This document shows, piece by piece, positions 1-8,793 of a stretch of 64,000 nucleotides of DNA. Below the pieces are notes generated by a model. That model searched no databases. It was not told the origin of the DNA and saw nothing but the letters and a program-made list of their open reading frames with translations. The translations under genes were made by a program, and so were the position numbers. The DNA is taken from NCBI GenBank assembly GCA_910574895.1, contig CAJTDQ010000002.1:124001-188000 (forward strand), given 5' to 3'. Every line of letters starts with the position of its first letter. Within the stretch, counting starts at the first letter, position 1. The DNA is from Eubacteriaceae bacterium. GTDB taxonomy: Bacteria > Bacillota > Clostridia > Lachnospirales > Lachnospiraceae.

Positions 1-786
1 TGCTCTTGTCTCTATAATCGAATGAAAATGTCCAAGTCCTTCTAAATATTCTTTTACACTTTCTACGATTTCTCTATCACATCCGGAATGTGTTATAAAC
101 ACTCTGTCCTTTTTTGCATGCATTAACTCTTTTTCCAAATCTTTTACATACTGAAGAATGACTTTTTTCAGATTGCCGCGATATTTTTTGTCTGCTTCCA
201 TTCTGCCGCTGTTCACGACAATGCGTGGTTTTAGTTTGAGAAGGCTTCCCACTAATGCTGCGGTAGATGAACATCTGCCTCCTCTATGTAAATATGTTAA
301 AGTATCTACCACAAAACTTGCCCTTACATATGGCTTTAAAGCTTCAATAGAGCTAACAATTTCTTTTGCAGACATTTGTTTTCGAACCATAATCGCCGCT
401 TCGATTACCAAATGTCCAATACCTGTAGATAAGTTTGCCGAGTCAATCACATAAACATGCTCTTCATAATCAATCTCCGCTGCTGCCAGCCTCATAACAT
501 TTGCAGTTGTAGACATATCCTCTGAAATTGCAAACATAATGACATCATCACCCTGGTCCGCATATGGTTTGATTGCCTTTACCACATCCTCTATAGATGG
601 TGCTGACGTTTTTGGTGTAGCGTTATTCTTATCTGACCATTCATATATATCTTCTGATTTTATCTCAAGTTTATCTTTATATTCATTTTCTCCTAAATGT
701 ATGTATAATGGCAGCACATCAATATCATATCTTTTTAAAATGTCATCTGATAAATCACTCGTACTGTCTGCAATAATCTTAATCAT
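1..786 (-). CDS. degV: DegV family fatty-acid-binding protein (partial, C-terminus beyond window)
   Basis: The reading frame opens with ATG at 786, preceded by a GGAGG ribosome site, and runs without a stop off the left edge (262 codons visible; the family is usually about 280-290 residues). The N-terminus reads MIKIIADSTSDLSDD, the usual DegV opening, followed by an ATPKTSAPS segment and, further on, a VDTLTYLHRGGRCS segment typical of the family. DegV proteins bind one fatty acid molecule and are thought to hand it to the fatty acid kinase FakA, feeding exogenous acyl chains into phospholipid; that role is family knowledge. It lies 27 bp downstream of metA on the same strand, so it may be the last gene of a cinA-metA-degV transcript. 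Confidence 0.93.
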   Translation of the reverse strand, partial: MIKIIADSTSDLSDDILKRYDIDVLPLYIHLGENEYKDKLEIKSEDIYEWSDKNNATPKTSAPSIEDVVKAIKPYADQGDDVIMFAISEDMSTTANVMRLAAAEIDYEEHVYVIDSANLSTGIGHLVIEAAIMVRKQMSAKEIVSSIEALKPYVRASFVVDTLTYLHRGGRCSSTAALVGSLLKLKPRIVVNSGRMEADKKYRGNLKKVILQYVKDLEKELMHAKKDRVFITHSGCDREIVESVKEYLEGLGHFHSIIETRA

Positions 787-813
787 CTTTCGCCTCCAAA
801 ACTGTTATTACCC

Positions 814-1740
814 TCAGCTCTCGTTTTCTACCTCATTGATATCATACGGGGTTGTCTGATAAACATAATAGTTTATCCAGTTAGTCCAAAGGAGCTGCCC
901 TGCTGCTCTCCAATTAACAACCGGTTGTTTTGAAGGGTCATCTCCCGGAAAATAATTCACAGGAACCTGCGGATTCATTCCTTTTTCCGCATCCCTTTCA
1001 TATTCTAACTTCAATGTATCTGCATCATATTCTGAATGACAGAAAACAAATAACTGTCTGCTATCCTCTGATTTTACAATCGCTACACCTGCTTCCTCGG
1101 ACTCTGCCATGAGTTCCAGCTTTGGACACTCTAATATCTGTTCTTTTGTAATCTCTGTTGCTCTGGAATGTGGAGCATAAAAGATATCATCAAATCCCCG
1201 GAATAAAGGAGACTTTCTATTTAAAATTCTGTGACTGTATATTCCTGATAATTTAGGTATGCGGTCTCTCTTTCTGATACCATAATGATAATACAGCCCT
1301 GCATATGCTCCCCAGCACAAATGGAACGTACAGTGCACATGCTTCTTTGACCATTCCATAATCATACATACTTCGTCCCAATAATTCACATCCTCATAAT
1401 CAACAAAATCAAGAGGTGCCCCGGTAATAATCAACCCATCGAAATAATGGTCCTTAATCTCTTCAAAAGTTTTATAAAACTCTTCCATATGGCTGACATC
1501 CGTATGTTGGGATTTATATGTAGCTGTCTGCAGAAACTCAACCTCAATCTGTAGTGGTGTATTGGATAACTTTCTGAGAATCTGGGTCTCTGTGACAATT
1601 TTCGTAGGCATCAGATTCAATACCAGAACTCTCAGCGGACGGATATCCTGAGTCATCGCACGGTTCTCCGTCATAACAAATATATTTTCATTTTCTAAAA
1701 TATCTCTTGCTGGTAAATTCTGTTTTACTTTAATCGGCAT
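814..1740 (-). CDS. metA: Homoserine O-acyltransferase (MetA)
   Basis: The 308-residue protein acylates homoserine, the first committed step of methionine synthesis. It keeps the whole catalytic set of the family: Cys142 in HLCWGAYAG, His235 and Glu237 in FVFCHSEYD. Residue 111, known to set acyl-CoA choice (Gly for succinyl-CoA in E. coli, Glu for acetyl-CoA in Bacillus cereus), is Asp here (ITGAPLDFVDY), so an acidic, acetyl-CoA-like preference is inferred. Length and start (MPIKVKQNLPA) match the family. It lies 59 bp after the cinA-like gene on the same strand. I see no SAM riboswitch or T-box in the short gap upstream. Confidence 0.95.
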   Translation of the reverse strand: MPIKVKQNLPARDILENENIFVMTENRAMTQDIRPLRVLVLNLMPTKIVTETQILRKLSNTPLQIEVEFLQTATYKSQHTDVSHMEEFYKTFEEIKDHYFDGLIITGAPLDFVDYEDVNYWDEVCMIMEWSKKHVHCTFHLCWGAYAGLYYHYGIRKRDRIPKLSGIYSHRILNRKSPLFRGFDDIFYAPHSRATEITKEQILECPKLELMAESEEAGVAIVKSEDSRQLFVFCHSEYDADTLKLEYERDAEKGMNPQVPVNYFPGDDPSKQPVVNWRAAGQLLWTNWINYYVYQTTPYDINEVENES

Positions 1741-1799
1741 ATTAATGTCCTCATCTTCTTTAATTAATTCGTAAATTTCATTTTATCATAATCAGTATA

Positions 1800-2270
1800 T
1801 TAGTTCAATTTATTTATAAGAGTATCTAACACATGACCAACGCTTCTGTCCCTGACTATATTGCGTCCTAAGTCACCAAAATGTACCGTTTCTGTCAATG
1901 TCCTGCCCTGTATACAATATCCAAAGCATACTGTTCCCACCGGTTTTTCATCAGTTCCACCACCCGGTCCGGCAATTCCTGTAATTCCAACACCTATATC
2001 CGCATTGTTTGCTTTTGCGATACCTTCTGCCATCTCTTTCGCTGTCTGCTCGCTGACTGCACCGAAATTTTCAAGAGTATCACTCTGTACATTAAGATAC
2101 TTCATCTTTGCCTCATTGGAGTAAGTAACAAAGCTGGCGTTAAGCACCTTTGACGCATCTGCCACATCAACAACTGCTGCTGCCATCTTTCCCCCTGTGC
2201 AGCTTTCGGCAAAAGAAATGGTGAAGCCCTTTTCTATTAAAATCTCTACTAATCTTTCCTGTCTGCTCAT
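1800..2270 (-). CDS. pncC: CinA C-terminal domain protein, nicotinamide-nucleotide amidohydrolase
   Basis: This 156-residue protein is the stand-alone C-terminal domain of CinA. It carries the signature ISFAESCTGGKMA near residue 20 and the later GITGIAGPGGGTDEKPVGTVCFG block. Family members deamidate nicotinamide mononucleotide to nicotinate mononucleotide in pyridine nucleotide salvage. The N-terminal CinA (COG1058) half is absent, as in E. coli PncC/YgaD. It is the first gene of the leftward group and diverges from corA, with about 100 bp between the two starts. The function is inferred from the family; nothing in the sequence itself proves substrate. Confidence 0.9.
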   Translation of the reverse strand: MSRQERLVEILIEKGFTISFAESCTGGKMAAAVVDVADASKVLNASFVTYSNEAKMKYLNVQSDTLENFGAVSEQTAKEMAEGIAKANNADIGVGITGIAGPGGGTDEKPVGTVCFGYCIQGRTLTETVHFGDLGRNIVRDRSVGHVLDTLINKLN

Positions 2271-2375
2271 AATAACATCGCTCCCATATACTTATTTTTT
2301 ATTATACCTTATTTTTCTATGTTTAAAAACCTAATTTTCATCCATTCTATCAATATAATTAATAGGAGAAGTACC

Positions 2376-3275
2376 ATGTTTTTTGCAATTGATGATTTAG
2401 AAAATGCCCTTGATACAAAACCAGATGAAGATTTCGTGGCAATTATTCCTGCCAATAAGGCAAATCATTATGATATTATCAATTACTATATTCCAAAAAT
2501 TCCTCTGCTTTTTATGGACTTTCATTTTTCTAAAATAGAAAGCTTCCAGGGCTTTATCTATGGATTTATAAACATTCCTGAAATACTCGTAGCGGAACGT
2601 TCTATTATTTGTTTTATTTACACAGAGGAATATGTAATATTTATAGATCGTGATGAATTTGTAGCACATTTCTTTGAAAAAATGCTTGAAGTTCATTTGG
2701 ATCATATTACATCCAGCGGCACAGCACTATATTATCTCCTTGATTTTATTATGTCCAAAGATTTAGAAAAAATTAACAGTTTGCAACAAAATTTAATTCA
2801 ACTGGAATTAAATGTATTAAATGAGAAGAAAATGGACCAGATTCGGGAAATCACCAGTTACCGCAGCCGTACTCTCAAGTTACATCACTACTATGTTCAA
2901 ATTGAAGGAATTTGTGGAGATTTAATAGATGACACACAGAATCTTCTGGATAAAGAAACAAAACAATTATTTAATATACTTATTCGTAAAATTACTCTTT
3001 ATGGTCATGAATCTGAACAGATATGGGAATATACATCGCAGATACGTGATATATATCAACAACAGCTTGATGTCCACCAGAATATTATTATGAAATTCCT
3101 GACAATTGTAACTACTTTATTTATGCCTCTGACCCTGATTGCCGGCTGGTATGGTATGAACTTTGAACATATGCCTGAGCTTGATTGGAAATACGGATAC
3201 CCTCTTATTTTTGTTCTAAGCTGCCTGTTAGTTATCGTTATGTGTATTGTATTCAAACGCAAAAAATGGTTTTAA
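2376..3275 (+). CDS. corA: CorA-like divalent cation (Mg2+) transporter
   Basis: The frame could begin at 2319, but ATG 2376 is preceded by AGGAGAAG at good spacing, giving a 299-residue protein starting MFFAIDDLENAL. CorA channels have a long cytoplasmic helical N-terminal region and two C-terminal membrane helices with a YGMN loop between them. Here the first helix (ILTIV..LFMPLTLIAGW) is followed by WYGMNFEHMPEL, the second helix (YPLIFVLSCLLVIVMCIVF) and a basic tail, KRKKWF. The gene therefore encodes a Mg2+ or related divalent metal channel subunit. It is monocistronic, diverging from the CinA-like gene, and ends inside a terminator stem shared with psd. Confidence 0.93.
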   Translation: MFFAIDDLENALDTKPDEDFVAIIPANKANHYDIINYYIPKIPLLFMDFHFSKIESFQGFIYGFINIPEILVAERSIICFIYTEEYVIFIDRDEFVAHFFEKMLEVHLDHITSSGTALYYLLDFIMSKDLEKINSLQQNLIQLELNVLNEKKMDQIREITSYRSRTLKLHHYYVQIEGICGDLIDDTQNLLDKETKQLFNILIRKITLYGHESEQIWEYTSQIRDIYQQQLDVHQNIIMKFLTIVTTLFMPLTLIAGWYGMNFEHMPELDWKYGYPLIFVLSCLLVIVMCIVFKRKKWF

Positions 3276-3307
3276 CTGCTACAAAACTGTAACATTAAAA
3301 CCATTTT
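3263..3307. terminator. Bidirectional terminator between corA and psd
   Basis: A 13-bp perfect inverted repeat, AAAATGGTTTTAA (3263-3275) and its complement at 3295-3307, flanks a 19-nt loop, with A/T-rich tails on both sides. The corA stop codon lies in the left arm, and psd, converging from the right, ends four bases after the right arm. Confidence 0.75.
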
Positions 3308-3310
3308 ATA

Positions 3311-4144
3311 TTATTCCACCTTTACTCCGATTTTGCTTCCGTAAAGAACCCGTGTCTCGATATCATTTTTTGTATTTTCAAAATATTCTTCAGGAATCTC
3401 TGCCTTATCTTTTTCCAAAAGTACTACAACTGTAGAACCTCCATACAGAAACATTCCTTTTTCCGTTCCACGTTCAACCATTCCGAATCTCTGATGATTT
3501 CTTATTTTTCCAACCATCAAAGCCCCTACTTCTATCTGTGCAACAGTTCCAAAATTCTCTGTCTTTATAATTGTATATTCCCTGCTGTTTTGTACAAATA
3601 CCGGATACCTGTTTACTGCAATAGGCCTTACTGTATGAAGCCGTCCTTTAACCGGCTTATTCTCTAATATCCAGCCGTTGTCAATATTTCCATACCTATG
3701 ATAATCGTCTACACACAACCGAAATACAAGACATATTCCTCCTGTATAATCCGGTGCATACTCGCTGTCGGGAATCATATCTTTTACCTGATACATACTG
3801 CGTTTTATATGGAATACAGAATTTTCATCAATACGATACGCTGAGAGTCTTGCATCACAGGGAGAAATTAATGCATCTTTCTCCATACAAACCGGTCTTT
3901 TCTCTGCCAATATCTTTCTTGTAAAAAAATCGTTAAAACAATGATACTGCGGTTTTTCATATTCTCTCATATCAATTCCATTTTTCCTGATAAATGCACT
4001 GATGTGAAGTCCGGAAATTGGTGCATCCATATAATTCCCAATCCATCTGGAGAGAACCGGAAGCGTTATTATCTTTAAAATCATTCGTCCCGGTATTGTA
4101 CGATATAAAAATTTTAATGCTTTTGATTCTTTTTTATTTTTCAT
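3311..4144 (-). CDS. psd: Phosphatidylserine decarboxylase
   Basis: This 277-residue proenzyme converts phosphatidylserine to phosphatidylethanolamine at the membrane. The self-cleavage site is visible as LYGGST, with Ser237 becoming the pyruvoyl cofactor of a 41-residue alpha chain. The FNDFFTR segment near residue 70, and the DDYHRYG motif, are also typical. The start ATG at 4144 lies three bases after the pssA stop, so the two genes of the PE pathway are tightly coupled. It is the last gene of a leftward operon of four membrane-lipid genes and is followed by a bidirectional terminator. Confidence 0.95.
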   Translation of the reverse strand: MKNKKESKALKFLYRTIPGRMILKIITLPVLSRWIGNYMDAPISGLHISAFIRKNGIDMREYEKPQYHCFNDFFTRKILAEKRPVCMEKDALISPCDARLSAYRIDENSVFHIKRSMYQVKDMIPDSEYAPDYTGGICLVFRLCVDDYHRYGNIDNGWILENKPVKGRLHTVRPIAVNRYPVFVQNSREYTIIKTENFGTVAQIEVGALMVGKIRNHQRFGMVERGTEKGMFLYGGSTVVVLLEKDKAEIPEEYFENTKNDIETRVLYGSKIGVKVE

Positions 4145-4146
4145 AT

Positions 4147-4848
4147 TTATCTCACAAAAATCTTCAGTAAAACTACTGCGAAAAACTCTATGGCACCAAT
4201 AAATACCATAAAATAAATCATCAATGTTCCAGGTTTCTTTAACTTAAATTTCATCACAAATAAAATTGCTACAATAATCAATATAATATAGTATAAGAAA
4301 CCTATATCAAAATTACATAGTAACAATGTATAACGAAGCAGCATAAATGTCGGAAATATTAATGCAGTAGTAGTTACCGGAAGGCCAAAATAATGCTTCT
4401 TATCTCCAAGTCCTTCTCCCTGTGTTTCTTCCACAGTAATATTAAAATATGCCAGTCTTACTAATGCTGCCAAAACAAATACTGCACTAATTAATATGAG
4501 TACTGCTACCGGTATTGAAAATAAAACAGTATTTGGAGTCACTGACATTGTTTCATCAAACATTGTTCTTTTATACATTGCCATTCCGACACATACAGGT
4601 AACACTCCAAAAGCAACTAAATCTGACAACGAATCAATCTGTACTCCGAAATCTTTCTCTTTTTTTGTTCTATTTTTCTTTGATCTGGCGACTCTTCCGT
4701 CAAAGGTGTCGCACAATCCACATAATAGTAGAAACATTACTCCTATATAAGGATGTCCATGTCCGTCAAGAGATACAAGTATACCTGTTACCGCAGACAA
4801 CAATGAACAATAAGTAAGTACTACTGTATAATCCCAAATCCCTAACAT
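4147..4848 (-). CDS. pssA: CDP-diacylglycerol-serine O-phosphatidyltransferase
   Basis: This enzyme makes phosphatidylserine from CDP-diacylglycerol and serine, feeding psd directly downstream. The CDP-alcohol phosphotransferase motif is present as DGRVAR, then a stretch of lysines, then FGVQIDSLSDLVAFG (the DG..AR...G...D...D pattern). The long basic insert between the halves is typical of PssA. Several membrane helices follow. The frame is open to 4926, but the start at 4848 (MLGIWDYTVV) fits the family N-terminus. It overlaps the end of the upstream gene by seven bases, giving 233 residues. Confidence 0.92.
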   Translation of the reverse strand: MLGIWDYTVVLTYCSLLSAVTGILVSLDGHGHPYIGVMFLLLCGLCDTFDGRVARSKKNRTKKEKDFGVQIDSLSDLVAFGVLPVCVGMAMYKRTMFDETMSVTPNTVLFSIPVAVLILISAVFVLAALVRLAYFNITVEETQGEGLGDKKHYFGLPVTTTALIFPTFMLLRYTLLLCNFDIGFLYYIILIIVAILFVMKFKLKKPGTLMIYFMVFIGAIEFFAVVLLKIFVR

Positions 4849-5882
4849 CTTTTCTTTCGTCTCATTCCTTTCAATCCCTTCAACAGATATGCTGCCAAAG
4901 TAATTAATCCGCATACTATTATGCAACAGTAGAAAGAAATCCCTCTACTTAAAAGTTCTATACTTACACTGTCACCAACCAGATGTCCAAATCCATCAAT
5001 AAACAGATAATCTGCTGCTCCTACTGCTCCGGGTATTGGAACACTGTTTGATCCCAACACAACAAATCCCTGAGCAACAAAAGCATCAAATATTTTTGTC
5101 CCGCCAATGCCGATAAAAACGCATACTGAAACCATAATTAATGATACTCTCTGCAATAAATTAAATATAAAGGCACCAAAAATATATTTTTTATGACTGC
5201 CAATTGCCTTCGCACATTCTTTATACTGCTTTTCAACTACTTTGAGTTTCTGCTGTTTTGCCTCAACATTTTTTATGATATGCATTTTCTTAAAAAGATT
5301 TAAGAAAAAATTGGCACACCGTGTGATAATTTTTTCTTTATAAACCAGTAACAAAAACAATGATAATAAAACAAACTGTACACACACACCAATCACAATC
5401 ATTACTTTAGAAACGATGCTGAATTGTGCTATCATCATTGGTCTTGTCACAAAACAAATCACACCTATTACAATAATAGAAACAGTATATAAAGTCAAGT
5501 TTACTAACAAGATCATCGTCGTTACTGCTCCGGGTATTTTATCTTTCATCATAAAATATGCAGAAGCCGGCTGTCCTCCTGTTGCAGAAGGTGTTATTGC
5601 CGAAAAATATATATCAGAAGAAGAATAAGTAATACATTTTCCTAATGACTTTTTGTACCCAAAAGCACTACAAAGAACTTTCAATGCCAATGCTTCAAAC
5701 ACGAAAAATCCTGCCATGCAGCCAAACGCCGCAATAATCCATCCAAAGGATGCTGATTTCACATATGTTATGAAGCCCTGCAATGTAAAAGATTCGTTAC
5801 TTCCGATAATTGCATAAATTGTCAAACCTATCAGTACAAGCAGTACGAAAGACCACAGTACTTTATTCTTTCCATCTTTCAT
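4842..5882 (-). CDS. Lysylphosphatidylglycerol synthase/flippase-like integral membrane protein (UPF0104)
   Basis: This 346-residue protein has about eight hydrophobic segments and resembles the transmembrane half of MprF (LPG_synthase_TM, YbhN/AglD-type family), without the soluble synthase domain. Useful marks are TPSATGGQPASAYFM near residue 100 and PIPGAVGAADYLF near residue 285, both conserved family segments. Members are thought to move or handle lipids at the cytoplasmic membrane; the substrate here is unknown. Its place between a PAP2 phosphatase and pssA suggests a role in phospholipid handling, but that is inference. It starts nine bases after the PAP2 gene ends and overlaps pssA. 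Confidence 0.85.
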   Translation of the reverse strand: MKDGKNKVLWSFVLLVLIGLTIYAIIGSNESFTLQGFITYVKSASFGWIIAAFGCMAGFFVFEALALKVLCSAFGYKKSLGKCITYSSSDIYFSAITPSATGGQPASAYFMMKDKIPGAVTTMILLVNLTLYTVSIIVIGVICFVTRPMMIAQFSIVSKVMIVIGVCVQFVLLSLFLLLVYKEKIITRCANFFLNLFKKMHIIKNVEAKQQKLKVVEKQYKECAKAIGSHKKYIFGAFIFNLLQRVSLIMVSVCVFIGIGGTKIFDAFVAQGFVVLGSNSVPIPGAVGAADYLFIDGFGHLVGDSVSIELLSRGISFYCCIIVCGLITLAAYLLKGLKGMRRKKRC

Positions 5883-5890
5883 ATGTTTCC

Positions 5891-6562
5891 TTATTTTTTC
5901 GTTAATATTCCGCTAAGTTTCTTTTCTATTATAAAATATATTCTTCCTAAATCAAACTTCTTCGCAGCAAACAGCCCTGTCTCTACCACAATAATCGCTG
6001 TCAGAACATCCAGAAATACATGCTGTTTCACCATCAACGTAGATGCAAATACAAGTATTGCTGATATAAACATAATGACCCGGTATCCTGTTCCCACTTT
6101 CTTACACTTCATTGCACCACGGAAACAAATCCAGTTTTCAAGGCAATGAATCGACGGCAGTAAATTATCCGGACTATCCATACGATATATCAGACCGGTC
6201 AGCCATTCGAATACACCATCTCCTGTTATCTCTGGTCTTACAATCGTACAAGGTATTACAATAAAAGCAACCATACACATTAGTTTCGCTATCTGCTCCG
6301 CAACACATACTTCATAGCAGACCTTCCGGCTCTCTCTTCCTATTATGATAAAACCAACAATCCACGAAACATATGCCAGAATATAAAAGATAATCATAAA
6401 TGGAGTGAACGGTATCATATCATCTAACCAGATACTTAAATCGTAATGATACATGCCCATTGTAAATATTCTCGTTCCAAAATAAGTAATTACGTTTGTA
6501 AACAAACATACAATTATTGGAACAAATGCATATAATGGTAAAATTCTGTAAATCTTTTGCAA
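5891..6562 (-). CDS. PAP2 superfamily membrane phosphatase
   Basis: This 223-residue protein has about six membrane helices. A conserved PAP2-like block is visible as LLPSIHCLENWICFRGA (S and H of the second phosphatase motif), with a third-motif-like KQHVFLDVLTA ending in the conserved H-x3-D. It therefore belongs to the PAP2 family, which dephosphorylates lipid phosphates or moves phospho-head groups outside the membrane. The first PAP2 motif (K-x6-RP) is not clear, as in inositolphosphotransferase-like members. It is the first gene of the phosphatidylethanolamine operon and diverges from the ZTP riboswitch region. Confidence 0.85.
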   Translation of the reverse strand: MQKIYRILPLYAFVPIIVCLFTNVITYFGTRIFTMGMYHYDLSIWLDDMIPFTPFMIIFYILAYVSWIVGFIIIGRESRKVCYEVCVAEQIAKLMCMVAFIVIPCTIVRPEITGDGVFEWLTGLIYRMDSPDNLLPSIHCLENWICFRGAMKCKKVGTGYRVIMFISAILVFASTLMVKQHVFLDVLTAIIVVETGLFAAKKFDLGRIYFIIEKKLSGILTKK

Positions 6563-6710
6563 TTTTATCGCCTCTTTTCATAAGTTTAGCATCACTTTTC
6601 CCTCAAGTAATAAAACTACCATATTTGTCTGTTTCCCGCAACCTATTATATTTTATTTTTGTCGTTTTTTTAGTTGAAAATAATAGAAAAATCAGTTATT
6701 CTTATATTAG

Positions 6711-6820
6711 TTTCCATACAACTGGCGGATTAGTGGAATTTACCACAGGGAGTATGGGAGGAAATTGTACGTCGACCGCCTGGGCAGCCAACTGGTTACT
6801 CAGGCGGTTTCTTTTTTTAA
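6711..6820 (+). promoter_or_regulatory. ZTP (pfl) riboswitch with intrinsic terminator
   Basis: The leader of the purine genes contains the ZTP riboswitch core: ACTGGCGGA at 6721, a GTGGAATTTACCAC hairpin at about 6733-6746, GGGAG, and then the strongly conserved ACCGCCTGGGCA at 6775. The last stretch also forms the left arm of a terminator: ACCGCCTG (6775-6782) pairs with CAGGCGGT (6801-6808), followed by a T run. Binding of ZTP or ZMP should therefore hold the aptamer and block termination, raising expression of purO and purH when 10-formyl-tetrahydrofolate is scarce. The terminator overlap is seen; the switching direction is family knowledge. Confidence 0.9.
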
Positions 6821-6831
6821 GGAGGAAAAAA

Positions 6832-7545
6832 ATGAAAATGTTATCTCTTGAAAATGAATTAAAAGAAAATTCATATCCGGGACGTGGAATTGTTATCGGT
6901 AAGTCTCCAAACGGTAAATTTGCTGTTACAGCTTACTTTATCATGGGACGCAGCGAGAACAGCCGTAACCGTGTTTTTGTTACTGAAGGAGAAGGTATCC
7001 GCACAGAAGCTTTTGACCCTTCAAAATTAGTTGACCCTAGTCTGATTATCTATGCACCTGTTCGTGTATTGGATAATAAAACTATCGTTACCAACGGAGA
7101 CCAGACAGATACTGTTTATGATCTTATGGCAGAAGGAAAAACTTTCGAAGAATCTCTCCGCACAAGAGAGTTTGAGCCGGATGGTCCAAACTATACACCT
7201 CGTATCTCCGGTATCATGGAAATTGCAGACGGTTCATATAATTATGCAATGTCTATCTTAAAAAGCAACAACGGTGACCCATCATGCTGCAACAGATATA
7301 CGTTTACTTATGACAATCCGGTAAATGGTGAAGGTCATTTTATCCACACATATATGCATGACGGAAACCCACTTCCTTCTTTCGAAGGCGAGCCAAAGCT
7401 TGTTCCTGTTATGGATGATATGGAACAGTTCACAGAAATGCTTTGGAACAATTTGAATGAAGATAATAAAGTTTCATTGTTTGTAAGATACATTAATATT
7501 GAAGATGGAACATATGAAACTAAAATTATTAACAAAAATAATTAA
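6832..7545 (+). CDS. purO: IMP cyclohydrolase (PurO-like family)
   Basis: The ATG at 6832 follows AAGGAGG closely; the open frame upstream is the untranslated riboswitch. The 237-residue protein reads like the IMP_cyclohyd family (PurO type), with the NSYPGRGIVIG opening, the SENSRNRVFV segment and a DPSLIIYAPVRVL stretch. The enzyme closes formylated AICAR to IMP, the last step of purine synthesis. The next gene is a separate AICAR transformylase, so the two activities usually fused in PurH are split here. Both are controlled by the ZTP riboswitch. The product is clear from context; the exact subfamily rests on memory of the family. Confidence 0.85.
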   Translation: MKMLSLENELKENSYPGRGIVIGKSPNGKFAVTAYFIMGRSENSRNRVFVTEGEGIRTEAFDPSKLVDPSLIIYAPVRVLDNKTIVTNGDQTDTVYDLMAEGKTFEESLRTREFEPDGPNYTPRISGIMEIADGSYNYAMSILKSNNGDPSCCNRYTFTYDNPVNGEGHFIHTYMHDGNPLPSFEGEPKLVPVMDDMEQFTEMLWNNLNEDNKVSLFVRYINIEDGTYETKIINKNN

Positions 7546-7617
7546 GTTCTAAAACATTATTATCATATTGTTAAATTTATTTATCAAATTAAAACCAAAT
7601 ATAAAGCGAGGTACAAA

Positions 7618-8793
7618 ATGAAAGAATTAGAATTGAAATATGGATGTAATCCAAATCAGAAACCTTCTAGAATTTACATGGAAGAGGGCGAACTGCCAAT
7701 CAAGGTTTTAAATGGAAAACCAGGATACATTAACTTCCTTGATGCGTTTAACGGCTGGCAGTTAGTAAAAGAGTTAAAACAGGCTACAGGACTTCCTGCT
7801 GCTACTTCTTTTAAGCATGTTTCTCCTGCCGGTGCCGCTGTAGGTCTTCCTTTAAGTGAAGTTGAAGCAAAAATTTACTGGGTGGATGACCTTGGTGAAT
7901 TATCTCCACTTGCCGCTGCATACGCAAGAGCCAGAGGTGCTGACAGAATGTCATCATATGGCGACTTTATCGCTCTATCCGATGTATGTGATGTTTCTAC
8001 TGCTGCATTGATTAAGAGAGAATTTTCAGACGGTATCATTGCACCGGGATATGAACCGGAAGCATTGGAATTATTAAAGGAAAAGAAACGCGGTGCTTAC
8101 GCGATTATTGAGATTGACCCTGATTATGTTCCAAAGCAGTTGGAACGAAAAGAAGTTTTCGGTATAACTTTTGAGCAGGGACGTAATGAGTTAAACATTG
8201 ATGATGCATTTTTCAGCAATGTAGTTACAGAAAATAAAGAATTAACAGAACAGGCTAAGATTGATATGGCTATTTCTATGATTACTTTAAAATATACACA
8301 GTCCAACTCTGTTTGTTTTGTAAAGAATGGACAGGCTATCGGTGTTGGCGCAGGACAGCAGTCACGTATTCACTGTGTTAGACTTGCAGGACAAAAAGCT
8401 GACAACTGGTTACTTCGCCAATGTCCAAAAGTTTTGAACCTTCCGTTCAAGGAAGATATGAAGAGAGCCGACAGAGATAATGCTATCGACCTTTATATCG
8501 GTGAAGAGTACATGGATATTTTAGCTGACGGCGAATGGGAAAGAGTCTTTACAGAAAAGCCTGAAGTATTTACTAAGGAAGAAAAACAGGCATGGCTGGC
8601 ACAGGCTGAGGGAATCACATTAGGTTCTGATGCATTCTTCCCATTTAGTGATAATATTGAAAGAGCTGCAAAGAGTGGTGTGAAGTATGTTGCACAGCCG
8701 GGTGGTTCTATCAGAGATCAGGATGTTATTGACGCTTGTAACAAGCATGGAATGGTAATGAGTTTCACAGGACTCAGACTCTTCCACCACTAA
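7618..8793 (+). CDS. purH: AICAR formyltransferase (PurH transformylase-type, stand-alone)
   Basis: This 391-residue protein formylates AICAR with 10-formyl-tetrahydrofolate. It retains the transformylase start KYGCNPNQKP and the catalytic Lys66-His67 in TSFKHVSPAG. It ends with the SDAFFPFSDNIERA and VAQPGGSIRDQDVI blocks of PurH. The amino-terminal MGS-like cyclohydrolase domain of bifunctional PurH (about 520 residues) is absent, and that activity is supplied by purO 72 bp upstream. A GCGAGGT site precedes the ATG. The product, ZMP accumulation and the riboswitch ligand are thus directly linked. Confidence 0.92.
   Translation: MKELELKYGCNPNQKPSRIYMEEGELPIKVLNGKPGYINFLDAFNGWQLVKELKQATGLPAATSFKHVSPAGAAVGLPLSEVEAKIYWVDDLGELSPLAAAYARARGADRMSSYGDFIALSDVCDVSTAALIKREFSDGIIAPGYEPEALELLKEKKRGAYAIIEIDPDYVPKQLERKEVFGITFEQGRNELNIDDAFFSNVVTENKELTEQAKIDMAISMITLKYTQSNSVCFVKNGQAIGVGAGQQSRIHCVRLAGQKADNWLLRQCPKVLNLPFKEDMKRADRDNAIDLYIGEEYMDILADGEWERVFTEKPEVFTKEEKQAWLAQAEGITLGSDAFFPFSDNIERAAKSGVKYVAQPGGSIRDQDVIDACNKHGMVMSFTGLRLFHH

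Noticed and set aside
1741-1799. SAM riboswitch or T-box in front of metA
   Set aside because: The gap is only 59 bp and lacks the conserved stems.
2319-2375. Longer N-terminus for CorA
   Set aside because: No ribosome site at 2319; the ATG at 2376 has a good AGGAGAAG.
6517-6831. N-terminal extension of the purO frame
   Set aside because: It runs through the ZTP riboswitch and terminator; the ATG at 6832 has an AAGGAGG.
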